Assembly (NCBI RefSeq): GCF_028767185.1
Contig: NZ_JARACK010000006.1
Coordinates: 124,001 to 188,000, forward strand
DNA length: 64,000 bases
DNA from: Mangrovimonas aestuarii
Lineage (GTDB): Bacteria; Bacteroidota; Bacteroidia; Flavobacteriales; Flavobacteriaceae
Direction of reading: 5' to 3'
Part shown: piece by piece, positions 48,246 through 57,859 of the stretch
Layout: every line of letters begins with the position of its first letter
Numbering within the stretch: the first letter of the stretch is position 1
Translations under genes and position numbers: made by a program
The notes under the pieces: generated by a model
What the model saw: only the letters and a program-made list of their open reading frames with translations
Database searches by the model: none
Told to the model about the DNA's origin: nothing

Positions 48246-49718
48246 TTATCTAGAATAATTTGGCGCTTCCTTAGTAATAGTAACATTGTGTGGGTGACTT
48301 TCATGAATACCACTAGAAGTAATTTTCACAAACTTGGCATTTTCCTTAAGGGCCTCTATATCCTTAGCGCCACAATACCCCATACCGGCACGCAATCCTC
48401 CTACAAATTGGTGAATGCTCTCAAACAATTCTCCTTTGTAAGGCACACGACCAACAATTCCTTCTGGCACAAGCTTTTTAATATCGTCTTCCACATCTTG
48501 GAAGTAACGATCTTTACTGCCTTGTTTCATTGCCTCAACAGATCCCATACCACGGTAAGATTTAAACTTACGTCCTTCGTAAATAATGGTTTCTCCGGGA
48601 GACTCTTTTGTTCCTGCCAATAACGATCCTAACATAACACAATCGGCACCGGCAGCTAGAGCTTTAGGGATATCGCCTGTATAACGAATACCTCCATCTG
48701 CAATAACTGGTACACCGGTTCCTTTTAGAGCTGCAGATACTTCAAGTACAGCAGAGAACTGAGGGAAACCTACACCAGCCACTACACGCGTAGTACAGAT
48801 AGAACCTGGTCCAATACCAACTTTAACAGCATCGGCACCCGCTTCCGCTAAATATTTAGCTGCTTCGGCAGTGGCAATATTACCCACTATCACATCCAAC
48901 TCTGGGAATTTAGACTTGACGTCTTTCAAAACGCTTACCACACCTTTAGTATGTCCATGTGCAGTATCTATTATAATCGCATCAACCCCTGCATTCACCA
49001 AAGCCTCAGCACGCTCAACGGCATCGCCAGTTACACCAATAGCGGCTGCAACACGTAAACGTCCATATGTATCTTTATTAGCGATTGGTTTTTGGGTAAG
49101 CTTTGTAATATCTCTAAACGTAATTAAACCAACCAATTTGTTGTTTTCGTCAACAACTGGTAGCTTCTCAATTTTGTTCTCTTGAAGAATAACTTCTGCA
49201 TCGCTTAACGATGTTCCTACGGCTGCAGTAACCAAATTATGATTGGTCATTATCTCTACAATCGGGCGATTGTTTTGCTTTTCGAAACGCAAATCACGAT
49301 TAGTAACGATTCCTTTTAATTCACCGTTATCATCAATTACGGGAATACCTCCAATACTGTGCTCGGCCATGCTTTTCTTAGCATCGATAACTTTAGCCGT
49401 AAGCGGAAGCGTAACAGGGTCTATAATCATACCACTTTCGGCACGCTTTACCTTTCTTACGTGCAAGGCCTGCTCCTCAATGGTCATGTTCTTGTGTAAC
49501 ACCCCAATACCACCTTCCCTAGCAATGGCAATAGCCATTTGGCTTTCTGTAACTGTATCCATAGCTGCAGAAATAATTGGAATGTTAATGGTAATGTTTT
49601 TTGTTAACTTGGTTTGGATGTTAACCTCTCTCGGTAAGATTTCAGAGTAAGCTGGAACTAGCAGGACATCATCATACGTTAATCCTTCTCCAACAATTTT
49701 GTTTTGATGTGCTATCAT
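48246..49718 (-). CDS. guaB: Inosine-5'-monophosphate dehydrogenase
   Basis: Start at 49718 ([26 protein letters not shown]) matches the family; the open frame begins at 49811 but would cross the promoter. 490 residues. Barrel with two CBS domains inserted at about 95-210 ([25 protein letters not shown] and a second copy), catalytic loop [18 protein letters not shown] and the mobile flap YRGMGS. It makes XMP, the committed step to GTP. Monocistronic with own promoter and terminator. Confidence 0.97.
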   Translation of the reverse strand: MIAHQNKIVGEGLTYDDVLLVPAYSEILPREVNIQTKLTKNITINIPIISAAMDTVTESQMAIAIAREGGIGVLHKNMTIEEQALHVRKVKRAESGMIIDPVTLPLTAKVIDAKKSMAEHSIGGIPVIDDNGELKGIVTNRDLRFEKQNNRPIVEIMTNHNLVTAAVGTSLSDAEVILQENKIEKLPVVDENNKLVGLITFRDITKLTQKPIANKDTYGRLRVAAAIGVTGDAVERAEALVNAGVDAIIIDTAHGHTKGVVSVLKDVKSKFPELDVIVGNIATAEAAKYLAEAGADAVKVGIGPGSICTTRVVAGVGFPQFSAVLEVSAALKGTGVPVIADGGIRYTGDIPKALAAGADCVMLGSLLAGTKESPGETIIYEGRKFKSYRGMGSVEAMKQGSKDRYFQDVEDDIKKLVPEGIVGRVPYKGELFESIHQFVGGLRAGMGYCGAKDIEALKENAKFVKITSSGIHESHPHNVTITKEAPNYSR

Positions 49719-49721
49719 GGT

Positions 49722-49752
49722 GCAATTACGATTATAATTGCATGCAAATATA
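49722..49752 (-). promoter_or_regulatory. guaB promoter and overlapping inverted repeat
   Basis: -7 element TATATTTG on the minus strand at 49745-49752; start site expected near 49739. An inverted repeat GCAATTA-N6-TAATTGC (49722-49728 and 49735-49741) lies over the start site and the short leader. It could be an operator or an RNA hairpin. No TTTG at -33. Confidence 0.5.
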
Positions 49753-49792
49753 CGATTAAAAAAACTAAATAGTAACGCTCTTTCACAAATAA

Positions 49793-50497
49793 TTAAGAGC
49801 GGTTTAGGCAATAGGGTTTTAGTATATTTTCAGCATAATTATAGCGGTCTTCAGCCTCCCTTAAATCACCTTCAAAACGCACTTTCTTAGGCACAATAAT
49901 ACCGTAAAGTGATTTTCCTTTAGCAATGAGTTCTAACTGTCTTAAACTTTTTTCATCCATAGTTTGATATACTTCCTCAACCCACTGGTACTGTTCTTTT
50001 TCAAGCATGCGTTTATCCCAATCCTCAGAATCTTTCCCCACCAATACTTTATCGCTAAAAAAGAGTTTACTTAAATATCCAAAAGAACTATGAAATGCAA
50101 CTTCACTGCCCTCCATCACATATTTTTTAACCTGCTTTGTAGTAAGTAGTTTATAGGGAAGCCGGTTGACCAAGTACAGTTTACTCGAAATATAACGGGC
50201 CATTTTGGGCCACTGTACTTCATCTCCTCTTTGATCTATGCAAGATACAAACCAATTGTAAAAGTCCTTCCTTTGCGCTAAGGTTATATACTCATGTGAA
50301 TTACCATGGTATAAATTATACCGATTCGCATTTTGCCATACAATTGTATTATGCAATCGATCTTTCTCTAACCAATCTAAAATGGAAAGTTGACTTTGAC
50401 CTGTACTCGCTTTAAATTCATTAAAATGTTTCCACTCTCTAGCATTTAAAACGCTACTTAGCATTAAAGTCCAAAGAATGAATACTCTCATTTTCAT
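49793..50497 (-). CDS. Exported protein of unknown family, after the TonB receptor
   Basis: 234 residues. Signal peptide [19 protein letters not shown], then a charged, Trp- and Tyr-rich helical protein ([42 protein letters not shown]). No domain recognised. It starts 40 bp after the TonB receptor gene in the same direction, and no terminator was seen between them, so it is probably the last gene of that transcript and periplasmic. Confidence 0.7.
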   Translation of the reverse strand: MKMRVFILWTLMLSSVLNAREWKHFNEFKASTGQSQLSILDWLEKDRLHNTIVWQNANRYNLYHGNSHEYITLAQRKDFYNWFVSCIDQRGDEVQWPKMARYISSKLYLVNRLPYKLLTTKQVKKYVMEGSEVAFHSSFGYLSKLFFSDKVLVGKDSEDWDKRMLEKEQYQWVEEVYQTMDEKSLRQLELIAKGKSLYGIIVPKKVRFEGDLREAEDRYNYAENILKPYCLNRS

Positions 50498-50536
50498 ATT
50501 CTATAAAAATAAGAGAATTCGGTAAGCATACAAACC

Positions 50537-52963
50537 CTACAATCGTATTTGTAAGGTGGTATACCAATTAAGTGGTGCAGATGGAATTATTCCTGGCCCT
50601 GGATAACCTGTGGCTCGTCTGGTAAAGTAGGCATTATCCAATACATTGTTTATTCCCGCTTCCAACTTGAACCTTTTATAGGAATAGGATAAAGAGATAT
50701 CCAATACATCATAGGCAGGGATTTGCCCCACTACTCCACTTTCATCATTTTCAGACGATGGTTCATTTGAGGCATCTGTAAATTGACTGCTCAAATACGT
50801 ATATTGAACTCTTGAAAGGAAGTTTTTGTACCCGAACTTCAAACCTGTTTTAATATTTGCATCCGGTATAAATTCTACCTTGTTACCGGTAGCGGTATAT
50901 TCAGAATCAATAAAAGAACTATTTATAAAACAACTTAATACAATGTCGTTATTCTGAATAAACCAATTTTTTAAATTAACATCTATCAAAGACTCTACTC
51001 CGTATATCAGGGCATCGCCAATGTTACCACGCTCAATAATTTCTTCAACCTCACTAACTTCTTTTTGAATCAACCCGATACGATCATTATAAGAAAGAAC
51101 AAATCCTCCTAAATCGTAAGATACAATCTCTTTGATTCTACCCCTCAACCCGACATCTGCAGTAAAACCTTTTTCATCGGTAATATCTGGAGATATCTCA
51201 AAAGAAGGATTTACGATACTTATATCAGCAAAAGTTACCGATCTATAGTTTTGTGATATGTTTGCATACAGTTCTACGCCACTCAGAGGTTTATAGCTCG
51301 CACCAACTCCCAATAATAAAAACGAGCGCTCTCGAGTTTCGTTTTGATAATTTGTTATTTCCTCATCAATATTTCCGGCTCCATCAACACTGAATTCCTT
51401 ATAAAACCCTTCACTGCCTGTTTTGATATATTCAAACCTAAACCCCGGTGTTATAGACAGCCTTTCGTTTATATAAAAAATATTTTCTCCAAATACAGCT
51501 GTATTTAAGTTAGGATAAGTGTATGCTGATTGATATCTATAATTTGGATAATCTTCTAAATAATAATCGAAATCCGGTCCAATACCATTAGATCCTGGAC
51601 CCTGCTGTCCTTTGTTGTTTGCCTTATAGAACTTACCTCCAATCAAAAAAGTGTTTTTCTTATTAAAGAGAGTATACTTATGCAGTAGCCTTGATTCAAA
51701 ACCAAAATTATTGAACTCCCCTTTAATAAGGTCACGCTCTTGAAGATTATCAGGCTGACTGACTCTATTTGTTCGAAACCCCAAAGCATATCGAGATGCA
51801 TTAAGCCCGAAGGCGTTGAACGTAAAATTGGTATTCTCGGAAAATTTGTGAGATAATTCCATGTTGTACAGCCACCAATCTACCTCAAACCAGTTCCTGG
51901 ATCGGTTACTTTGGTAAGGATCTTCGTTGAACATTATATCTGTAAGGCCTCCTGCTTGTTGTGCCAGATAATGCAAATGCGTAAGCTCTCCAGTTATTTT
52001 CGTTTTATCGGTTAATTGATATCCTAAATGCATATAGGCATTCTTAGACTCAAACCCTGAGTTTGGTCTAAATCCATCGCCCTTTTTATAGTTAAAGTAT
52101 CCGTAGTAACTCAGTTTATTTTTGGTTCCACCAATGCTCGTAAAATTGGTATACAAACCAAAACTTCCCAATGTGTTTCGGGTAATAAGTTCAAAAGGCT
52201 TATTAGCATTAGGGTCTTTCATTACAAAGTTGACCAAACCACCAAACTGAGTACCATACTGTAATGAAGCGGCCCCACGTACTACCTGGATTTCCTTTAA
52301 TCCTTCTGCTGCTGGAGTGTAATAACTCTCTGGATATCCCAAAACGTCGGCACTAATATCATACCCGTTTTGGCGTGTATTAAAATTTGAGGTACGGTTA
52401 GGATCCAATCCACGCCCACCAATATTCAATTGCAGCCCTGCATCGTCATTCTGGTAAATATTCAACCCAGCAACTTCACTGTAAATCTGCCTGGCATTGT
52501 TTGAGGCCAAATTAGCCATAGATTGATCTACCAAAACTACCTCGGTCTTTTTCCCTGCATAGATGGCGGTGCCCTCTACATCATCCAATCGTTCCAAGGC
52601 AAAAGCTTTTTCTCTTCTGGCATTGATTTGCACAGCTGTTAATTCTTCTACAGTAACCGTTAACCCTACAGAAATAGATATACTTGCTGTAACTTCAATA
52701 GTCTTTTCCAAAACATCATAATCAAAGGAGAAGAATACTAAAGTAAGTTTTTCTTTATCTGTATGGAATTCAAAATGCCCATTGTCGTCTGTTGTAGTTA
52801 ACAATCCTCTTGACTTATCGTATACCTCTACTTCGGCGACAGGTTCGTTGGTAATGCCATCGATTACAACTCCAGATACTTTATGCTGCGAAACAGCAGT
52901 TAGTCCACAAAAAAGTATAAATAGAATACTAGCAACGTTATTCATAAACAATCTCCCTTTCAT
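50537..52963 (-). CDS. TonB-dependent outer-membrane receptor, FecA-like
   Basis: Start at 52963 (MKGRLFMNNVASILFILF) gives a signal peptide and leaves 13 bp after the HTTM gene; the longer frame from 52996 would overlap it. 808 residues. CarboxypepD-regulatory-like domain about 25-110 (KVSGVVIDGITNEPVAEVEVYD), plug about 115-250 (AIYAGKKTEVVLVDQ, GLDPNRTSNFNTRQNGYDIS, GLKEIQVVRGAASLQYGTQFGGLVN) and 22-strand barrel ending in aromatic-rich YTTLQIRL. The plug resembles the ferric dicitrate group. Neighbouring imelysin points to iron or another metal complex as substrate. Confidence 0.92.
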   Translation of the reverse strand: MKGRLFMNNVASILFILFCGLTAVSQHKVSGVVIDGITNEPVAEVEVYDKSRGLLTTTDDNGHFEFHTDKEKLTLVFFSFDYDVLEKTIEVTASISISVGLTVTVEELTAVQINARREKAFALERLDDVEGTAIYAGKKTEVVLVDQSMANLASNNARQIYSEVAGLNIYQNDDAGLQLNIGGRGLDPNRTSNFNTRQNGYDISADVLGYPESYYTPAAEGLKEIQVVRGAASLQYGTQFGGLVNFVMKDPNANKPFELITRNTLGSFGLYTNFTSIGGTKNKLSYYGYFNYKKGDGFRPNSGFESKNAYMHLGYQLTDKTKITGELTHLHYLAQQAGGLTDIMFNEDPYQSNRSRNWFEVDWWLYNMELSHKFSENTNFTFNAFGLNASRYALGFRTNRVSQPDNLQERDLIKGEFNNFGFESRLLHKYTLFNKKNTFLIGGKFYKANNKGQQGPGSNGIGPDFDYYLEDYPNYRYQSAYTYPNLNTAVFGENIFYINERLSITPGFRFEYIKTGSEGFYKEFSVDGAGNIDEEITNYQNETRERSFLLLGVGASYKPLSGVELYANISQNYRSVTFADISIVNPSFEISPDITDEKGFTADVGLRGRIKEIVSYDLGGFVLSYNDRIGLIQKEVSEVEEIIERGNIGDALIYGVESLIDVNLKNWFIQNNDIVLSCFINSSFIDSEYTATGNKVEFIPDANIKTGLKFGYKNFLSRVQYTYLSSQFTDASNEPSSENDESGVVGQIPAYDVLDISLSYSYKRFKLEAGINNVLDNAYFTRRATGYPGPGIIPSAPLNWYTTLQIRL

Positions 52964-52976
52964 ATTCAATTCTTTA

Positions 52977-54335
52977 TCAAAGCCCTTTAATCTCATCGTT
53001 AAATGGTAAAATCCAGTCTTTATGTTTAAACGATTCTTTTTCTTGATATAAATCTACTGTTGGATCTACAAATGGTTTACTCAACCTTCCGTTAAGTGCC
53101 ACATGACTATCCACATACACCTGCACATTATTGAACCCTTGCCGGGTAGTATAATGATCCCCTAAAAAATGAGCGTATTCCAGAATAAAATCTGGTTGAA
53201 AACTCATTTGTTTCTCTTGAAATGACGTTAAAAACTGGGAATTATCTACATATAGAAACTCCCCACTATCACCATCAACAATTTTAAAGTTAGTAAGGCC
53301 TTGTTTTTCCATTAACATCACCCGCCAGGATAATCGGTATCCCTCTTCGGTCCAAAACAATTCTCCTGGATATAATAGATATCTAAACGGGAACAACAAC
53401 TGAAAGGCAAAAAAAACACTTAAGAAAATTAGAGCTGGTTTTTGTCTTCTTGAATGATATATCTCAATTTCATTTACTTCTTTTGAATTTGGCAATAACC
53501 CTTTAATTCTATTGATAATTTTCTTGTGAAATCGTGCATCAAAGAAAATCAAGGTGCTTACAATCATAATATAGGGGAACATACCTATTGGGAACAACAC
53601 TCTAGTGAACACATGAAAGAACACTACCAATGCAAAAGCAAACCATCGCGTTTTCCTGTATAACAATAAAAACGGAATACTAACGTCGTACAGCATACCA
53701 CACCAACTCATTGCATAATGAAACCACTCTTGTTGCATTAGGTTCTCACCTATAAAAGGCAAATTGTATTTAGAGGGTAACCATATTTTTAAAGGCATTG
53801 CCTTAAATAACCAATCTGAATTGAGCTTAGCAATACCAGCATAGAAGTAAACAATTCCCAGCAATAGCTTGACGCTATCAACACTCCATCTCGGAATGGT
53901 TTTAAACGATTTCCCCCTTAGAAGGTTATCGACAGAAAAATAAGCGTTAGAAGGCAAAAAAATCATTAAAAAGCTCAACAAACTTATAAAGTAGTAATGG
54001 TTCAAATAAGTAGTTTTGTCCATTAACTCGATATATGTAAAGCTTAAAAAGAAAGTTATTACTGCTGCTCTATATTTTAACCCTAAGGCTATAAAAAGGG
54101 CTGATAAGCCACATATAGCAAAGAGAACATAGGTGAAGTCCCCCAAGGGTTTCACCCATTCAAAACCGTAATAGGAAAAATGGAATTGAGGCTCGAGATA
54201 TAGTTTTTCAATCCAGCCTTTACTCCAAAATCGTATAATGCTAATGAACATCATCAGTCCAAAACCTATACGAAAAACCGTTAATGGAGCAGCATTGGTA
54301 TTTTGTTTGAAATATGTGCTTAAGGCTGAAGGCAT
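52977..54335 (-). CDS. HTTM-domain membrane protein (vitamin K gamma-carboxylase-like)
   Basis: 452 residues, eight or more membrane helices in the first 300 residues. The HTTM pattern is clear: LTVFRIGFGLMMFISIIRFW, the FSYYGFEWVKP loop, LMDKTTYLNHYYFISLLSFL and YFYAGIAKLNSDWLFKAMPLKIWL. K170 in AGIAKL falls where vitamin K-dependent gamma-glutamyl carboxylase keeps its catalytic lysine (alignment by eye). A C-terminal soluble part with SWRVMLMEKQGLTNF follows. The bacterial role is unknown. It lies between imelysin and the TonB receptor. Confidence 0.85.
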   Translation of the reverse strand: MPSALSTYFKQNTNAAPLTVFRIGFGLMMFISIIRFWSKGWIEKLYLEPQFHFSYYGFEWVKPLGDFTYVLFAICGLSALFIALGLKYRAAVITFFLSFTYIELMDKTTYLNHYYFISLLSFLMIFLPSNAYFSVDNLLRGKSFKTIPRWSVDSVKLLLGIVYFYAGIAKLNSDWLFKAMPLKIWLPSKYNLPFIGENLMQQEWFHYAMSWCGMLYDVSIPFLLLYRKTRWFAFALVVFFHVFTRVLFPIGMFPYIMIVSTLIFFDARFHKKIINRIKGLLPNSKEVNEIEIYHSRRQKPALIFLSVFFAFQLLFPFRYLLYPGELFWTEEGYRLSWRVMLMEKQGLTNFKIVDGDSGEFLYVDNSQFLTSFQEKQMSFQPDFILEYAHFLGDHYTTRQGFNNVQVYVDSHVALNGRLSKPFVDPTVDLYQEKESFKHKDWILPFNDEIKGL

Positions 54336-54340
54336 AATGC

Positions 54341-54372
54341 AAAAAAGATTCTCACCTATTAGGGTAAGAATC
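54341..54372 (-). terminator. Terminator ending 5 nt before the HTTM start codon
   Basis: Arms GATTCTCACC (54347-54356) and GGTAAGAATC (54363-54372), nine of ten pairs, 6-nt loop, and T6 on the minus strand (54341-54346). It follows imelysin and stops just before the ATG at 54335, so HTTM and the receptor need read-through or another promoter. Confidence 0.75.
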
Positions 54373-54400
54373 CTATGTTATTCTTTAAATAATTTGTGGA

Positions 54401-55510
54401 TTAGTCCCCATCGCTATCAACGTAATCAACTGATATATTAAAACTTTGAAGCATATCAACTTTCATAAGAATCACATTCTTCTGAAGTTCGTCATAAGCT
54501 TCCAACATCAAGGTATTATTTGTTGAAATCTGGGTGAAGAAATTATCGTTAAGCACATTAATTTTATCTTTGGATATGGTAAACTGATTGTTGATTAAAA
54601 CACTTAAGTCTGTTCCATTTTTAATTTCATTCAAATAATCCAAATAGGTTTTTAAGCTCTCACCTGTACCATTTTCATTGTAATGATTACCATTAAAAAC
54701 ATCTTCAACAGCTTTCAATGCCACTAATGCCAATTCTTTTGAATAAGTTCCACTATAATAACCTTCTACTTTTTCAGGGTAGGTGCTAGTCGTCCAAACA
54801 CCAGCTGGGTAACCAATTTTATTTTTTCTCAATCCTGTTTCGTAAAAAGCGATATAATCGTTCATCACCTTATTCAACGAGCTGTTTATGGTATTCCCAT
54901 CATTACTAACAAATTCATTGCGATAATTTGGCCAATTGGCAACAACAGGCTGGGTCAATTCATCCATTCTGTTCACCAAGTCTATCAAATAGTCCTGATA
55001 ATTTTCTGCCAAAGGATCTGTAGTGTACTTAGCTAGAATAGAAGCTTCATCAGTCGCCACTCCATATAGCAAATAATCCAGCGCAGGAAAACCTACAGCA
55101 TCGTGATTATTACTGTGACCTAAATCGTAAGTTCCAGTATTTACATTGCTTTCTATCTCCTCAACAGAAGTTGGAAACACATTCATTTGATACCCCAATT
55201 GCACCTCATAAGCCTTACCCAAATCATACATGGCGACATATTGCCAAGTTTTATAAGCTTCAAACCAAGCTGTTCTTAAAACATTTAAATTAGTCTGATC
55301 TGGAGTCGCCACAAAAGATTCTGCTGCCGATTTTAAAGCTGTTATGTCTGCACCAAAATCTTCATAAGCAGGTATAATGATGTTATCGGCCAAGTTAGCG
55401 AGAATAAGACTTCTGTCGTAACCATCGTTGTTAGCTCCACCCGATCCTGAATCAGAATCACATCCAACTAAAATCAGGGCAACAGCTAAAAGCGAAAAAA
55501 TATACTTCAT
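54401..55510 (-). CDS. Imelysin family lipoprotein
   Basis: 369 residues. Lipoprotein signal MKYIFSLLAVALILVGC (acceptor Cys 17), then an SDSGSGG linker. The two-helix-bundle imelysin fold is indicated by LRTAWFEAYKTWQYVAMYDLG, INVFPTSVEEIESNV-like motifs and GRGFPALDYLLYG-like GFPALDYLLYG. The classical GxHxxE motif of imelysin is here GFPALD, so His and Glu are replaced. Imelysin-like proteins (such as IrpA) take part in iron uptake. Own promoter behind a strong hairpin; HTTM and TonB receptor follow. Confidence 0.9.
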   Translation of the reverse strand: MKYIFSLLAVALILVGCDSDSGSGGANNDGYDRSLILANLADNIIIPAYEDFGADITALKSAAESFVATPDQTNLNVLRTAWFEAYKTWQYVAMYDLGKAYEVQLGYQMNVFPTSVEEIESNVNTGTYDLGHSNNHDAVGFPALDYLLYGVATDEASILAKYTTDPLAENYQDYLIDLVNRMDELTQPVVANWPNYRNEFVSNDGNTINSSLNKVMNDYIAFYETGLRKNKIGYPAGVWTTSTYPEKVEGYYSGTYSKELALVALKAVEDVFNGNHYNENGTGESLKTYLDYLNEIKNGTDLSVLINNQFTISKDKINVLNDNFFTQISTNNTLMLEAYDELQKNVILMKVDMLQSFNISVDYVDSDGD

Positions 55511-55541
55511 CGTTATTTTTATTTACTCTAAATAAACGGTG

Positions 55542-55549
55542 CAAATATA
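55542..55549 (-). promoter_or_regulatory. -7 element of the imelysin gene
   Basis: TATATTTG on the minus strand, 31 bp before the ATG. It begins 5 bp after the terminator hairpin of the upstream gene, so the -33 region would lie inside the hairpin. Confidence 0.5.
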
Positions 55550-55586
55550 AAAAAGTGGTTGTTGCATTCCTAATGCAACAACCACT
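55550..55586 (-). terminator. Strong terminator after the DUF4856 gene
   Basis: Perfect 15-bp stem (55554-55568 with 55572-55586; core GTGGTTGTTGCATT), 3-nt loop, T run on the minus strand. Confidence 0.85.
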
Positions 55587-55617
55587 AAATTCAAAAATTA
55601 AATATAAAATATGTGAT

Positions 55618-56820
55618 TTAGTTTGCTGCTTGCTCAACTGTAAATCCAAATCGGCTAGCGATCTCTCCCGCAATTGCATCCAAAGTTTCTCCTGAAACAT
55701 CCCAAAATCCGTTGCCACTCATTAAATCAGCTACATAAGCATCTATTTCTTCCTTTGAAAAGTAAGGAGCATTAGTACCTGCTTCTCTGGTAAACTGAAG
55801 ACTGTACATAAAACCAAATCCTTCAGATAGCTCATGAAAAGCTTTAGCTTGGTTATTAGCTTCAATAGCCTCTTTGCCTCCGTGGAAGTAGTGTACAGCT
55901 CTTACAGCTATAACTTTAGAAACGGCTTCTCTAATAATATCTGCCTGCTCATCACGCAAATCGTAATCTTGAGCTACGATGGCAGCACGTCCTAATTTGA
56001 AAGCTTCAAAAATATTTTCAGCAACTCCAGTAAAATCCTCGTCACTATCAACTTGGTTAAGGTAAGTATTTAAATAACTGTCTGCATCCAATACTGGTAT
56101 AGAAGGATTCTGCTCAGCTCCATAAAGGTATCCATAAGCCTCATCCCACTTATGCTCCATAGACGTGTACATTTTACCTTCTTCTAAAGTCTGATCATCA
56201 TTATTGGCAATATTATCACCTTCATCCAAAACGTTTACACTTAAGTAATTGTTTAAAATCTGATCTGCCATTAAACCTCCTATTAAAGCTTTGGCTACAG
56301 CTTGGTTAAGCTCTAACCCTTTTCCATTTACATATCGAACAGATCCACCGCCTGGCTCTTGAATTTGACCAGCAACACCAGCTTCTGCAGTTACCTCCCA
56401 ATTAGGGAAAACAACTTCTGCTTGTTCTGTAATCCAGGCATCTAGTTCTGATTTAATAGCATTTGCTGCAACAGAATTAGTAGAAAAGTAATCCGATGAG
56501 GCAGCGGTTTTACTTCTAATGTTTTTATTGGAAGCGTTTAACGTTTCATCTGAGAAATCTTCATTTCCTGCTTCGTGAGCAAACATTCCCATTAATTGAG
56601 ACGCCGTAAGTGTGTTATCCTTCAAAGCGTTTTTTAGCTCTTGAGCCATTGCTATCCTGGTTGTTTGGCCTGAAAAATCAACAGTCGAAACACCTTCCCT
56701 TGTAAACTCATAGGTTGCAGGAGCTACTAGTTGGTTGTTTGTTGTGTTATCGTCGTCACTGCTACATGAGGTAAATCCAATTGTTACTAATGCACCTAAT
56801 GCTAATGCTACTTTTTTCAT
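55618..56820 (-). CDS. DUF4856 domain lipoprotein
   Basis: 400 residues. Lipoprotein signal MKKVALALGALVTIGFTSC, acceptor Cys 19, followed by SSDDDN, a surface export signal. The rest fits DUF4856: YEFTREGVSTVDFSGQTTRIAM, AFELGRAA-like FKLGRAAIV, and a helical C-terminus with HFHGG-like YFHGGKEAIEAN and AFHELSEGFGF. The family is found next to imelysin genes in this phylum and has no tested function. Upstream of imelysin with its own promoter and terminator. Confidence 0.85.
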   Translation of the reverse strand: MKKVALALGALVTIGFTSCSSDDDNTTNNQLVAPATYEFTREGVSTVDFSGQTTRIAMAQELKNALKDNTLTASQLMGMFAHEAGNEDFSDETLNASNKNIRSKTAASSDYFSTNSVAANAIKSELDAWITEQAEVVFPNWEVTAEAGVAGQIQEPGGGSVRYVNGKGLELNQAVAKALIGGLMADQILNNYLSVNVLDEGDNIANNDDQTLEEGKMYTSMEHKWDEAYGYLYGAEQNPSIPVLDADSYLNTYLNQVDSDEDFTGVAENIFEAFKLGRAAIVAQDYDLRDEQADIIREAVSKVIAVRAVHYFHGGKEAIEANNQAKAFHELSEGFGFMYSLQFTREAGTNAPYFSKEEIDAYVADLMSGNGFWDVSGETLDAIAGEIASRFGFTVEQAAN

Positions 56821-56859
56821 CTTAATTTAGACTTGTTTAAAATAGGTTATTTTGTGCCG

Positions 56860-56890
56860 CAAAAATAATAGACACTTTTTAAGCAACAAA
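56860..56890 (-). promoter_or_regulatory. Promoter of the DUF4856 gene
   Basis: Minus strand: -33 TTTG (56887-56890), 19-nt spacer, -7 TATTTTTG (56860-56867). Full match to the Bacteroidota pattern, about 40 bp before the ATG. Confidence 0.7.
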
Positions 56891-56954
56891 TTTTATTTGG
56901 ATTAATTTTAAATAAAAAACAGAGAGGACATTATTACCTGCTAATAATCAACGC

Positions 56955-57818
56955 TTAATGATAAACACTAAAAATCTTGGTTGCCTCATTATAGGCACTT
57001 TCAAAACTCATGGCGTTAAGATTATTACTCTTTTTTGAAGTGAAATAAGACAGTAGTTTTTCAGTTGGCATATTACCTGTTAGTTCATCTTTGGCCATTG
57101 GACATCCTCCAAAACCCTGGATAGCTCCATCATAACGACGGCACCCAGCTTGGTAAGCTGCATCGATCTTCTCAAACCAAGTAGAAGGCGTTGTATGCAG
57201 ATGAGCTCCAAACTCTATATTAGGGTAAAGCGGAATTAAATTGGAGAATAAATAAGTAATAGTCTCAGGATCCGAACTACCAATAGTGTCACTCAGTGAC
57301 AAAATTGTAACACCCATCTTATTTAAGCGTTCTGTCCAATGCCCCACTATATCAACGTTCCATGGATCACCATAAGGATTACCAAAACCCATAGATAAAT
57401 AAGCAACCACTTGCTTGCCGTGCTTTTCTGCAAGATTGAGGATATCTTGAAGTGTTCCAACAGACTCTTCAATTGTTTTATGAGTGTTTCTCATTTGGAA
57501 ATTCTCTGAAATAGAAAACGGATAGCCCAAATACTGAATAGCTTCATGTTGACAAGCATCTGTGGCTCCACGTAAATTTGCTATAATAGCCAAAAGTTTA
57601 CTTGGTGTATTGCTAAGATCTAATTGCGACAGCACTTCTGCTGTGTCGGCCATCTGAGGAATGGCCTTAGGAGACACAAAACTTCCAAAATCAATAGTAT
57701 CGAAACCTACACGTAACAATGATTGAATATATTGAACCTTTTTTTCGGTTGGAATAAACGCCTTAATACCTTGCATGGCATCTCTGGGACATTCAATAAT
57801 CTTAACGTTTTCGCTCAT
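56955..57818 (-). CDS. Hydroxymethylglutaryl-CoA lyase
   Basis: 287 residues, TIM-barrel of the HMGL-like family. Marks: IIECPRDAMQGIKAFIPTEKKVQYI (Arg and Asp of the active site), DFGSFVSPKAIPQM, SLSDTIGSSDP, EFGAHLHTTPS and QGFGGCPMAKDELTGNMPTE with the catalytic Cys loop. It splits HMG-CoA to acetoacetate and acetyl-CoA at the end of leucine breakdown. Cytosolic. Other leucine-degradation genes are not in the window. Confidence 0.92.
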   Translation of the reverse strand: MSENVKIIECPRDAMQGIKAFIPTEKKVQYIQSLLRVGFDTIDFGSFVSPKAIPQMADTAEVLSQLDLSNTPSKLLAIIANLRGATDACQHEAIQYLGYPFSISENFQMRNTHKTIEESVGTLQDILNLAEKHGKQVVAYLSMGFGNPYGDPWNVDIVGHWTERLNKMGVTILSLSDTIGSSDPETITYLFSNLIPLYPNIEFGAHLHTTPSTWFEKIDAAYQAGCRRYDGAIQGFGGCPMAKDELTGNMPTEKLLSYFTSKKSNNLNAMSFESAYNEATKIFSVYH

Positions 57819-57859
57819 AAATCACGTGTAATTTGCCCATAAAAATACTACTATTTTTA

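Noticed and set aside
48165-48623. Plus-strand open frame of 152 codons
   Set aside because: Crosses the guaB terminator and lies antisense to guaB; no motifs.
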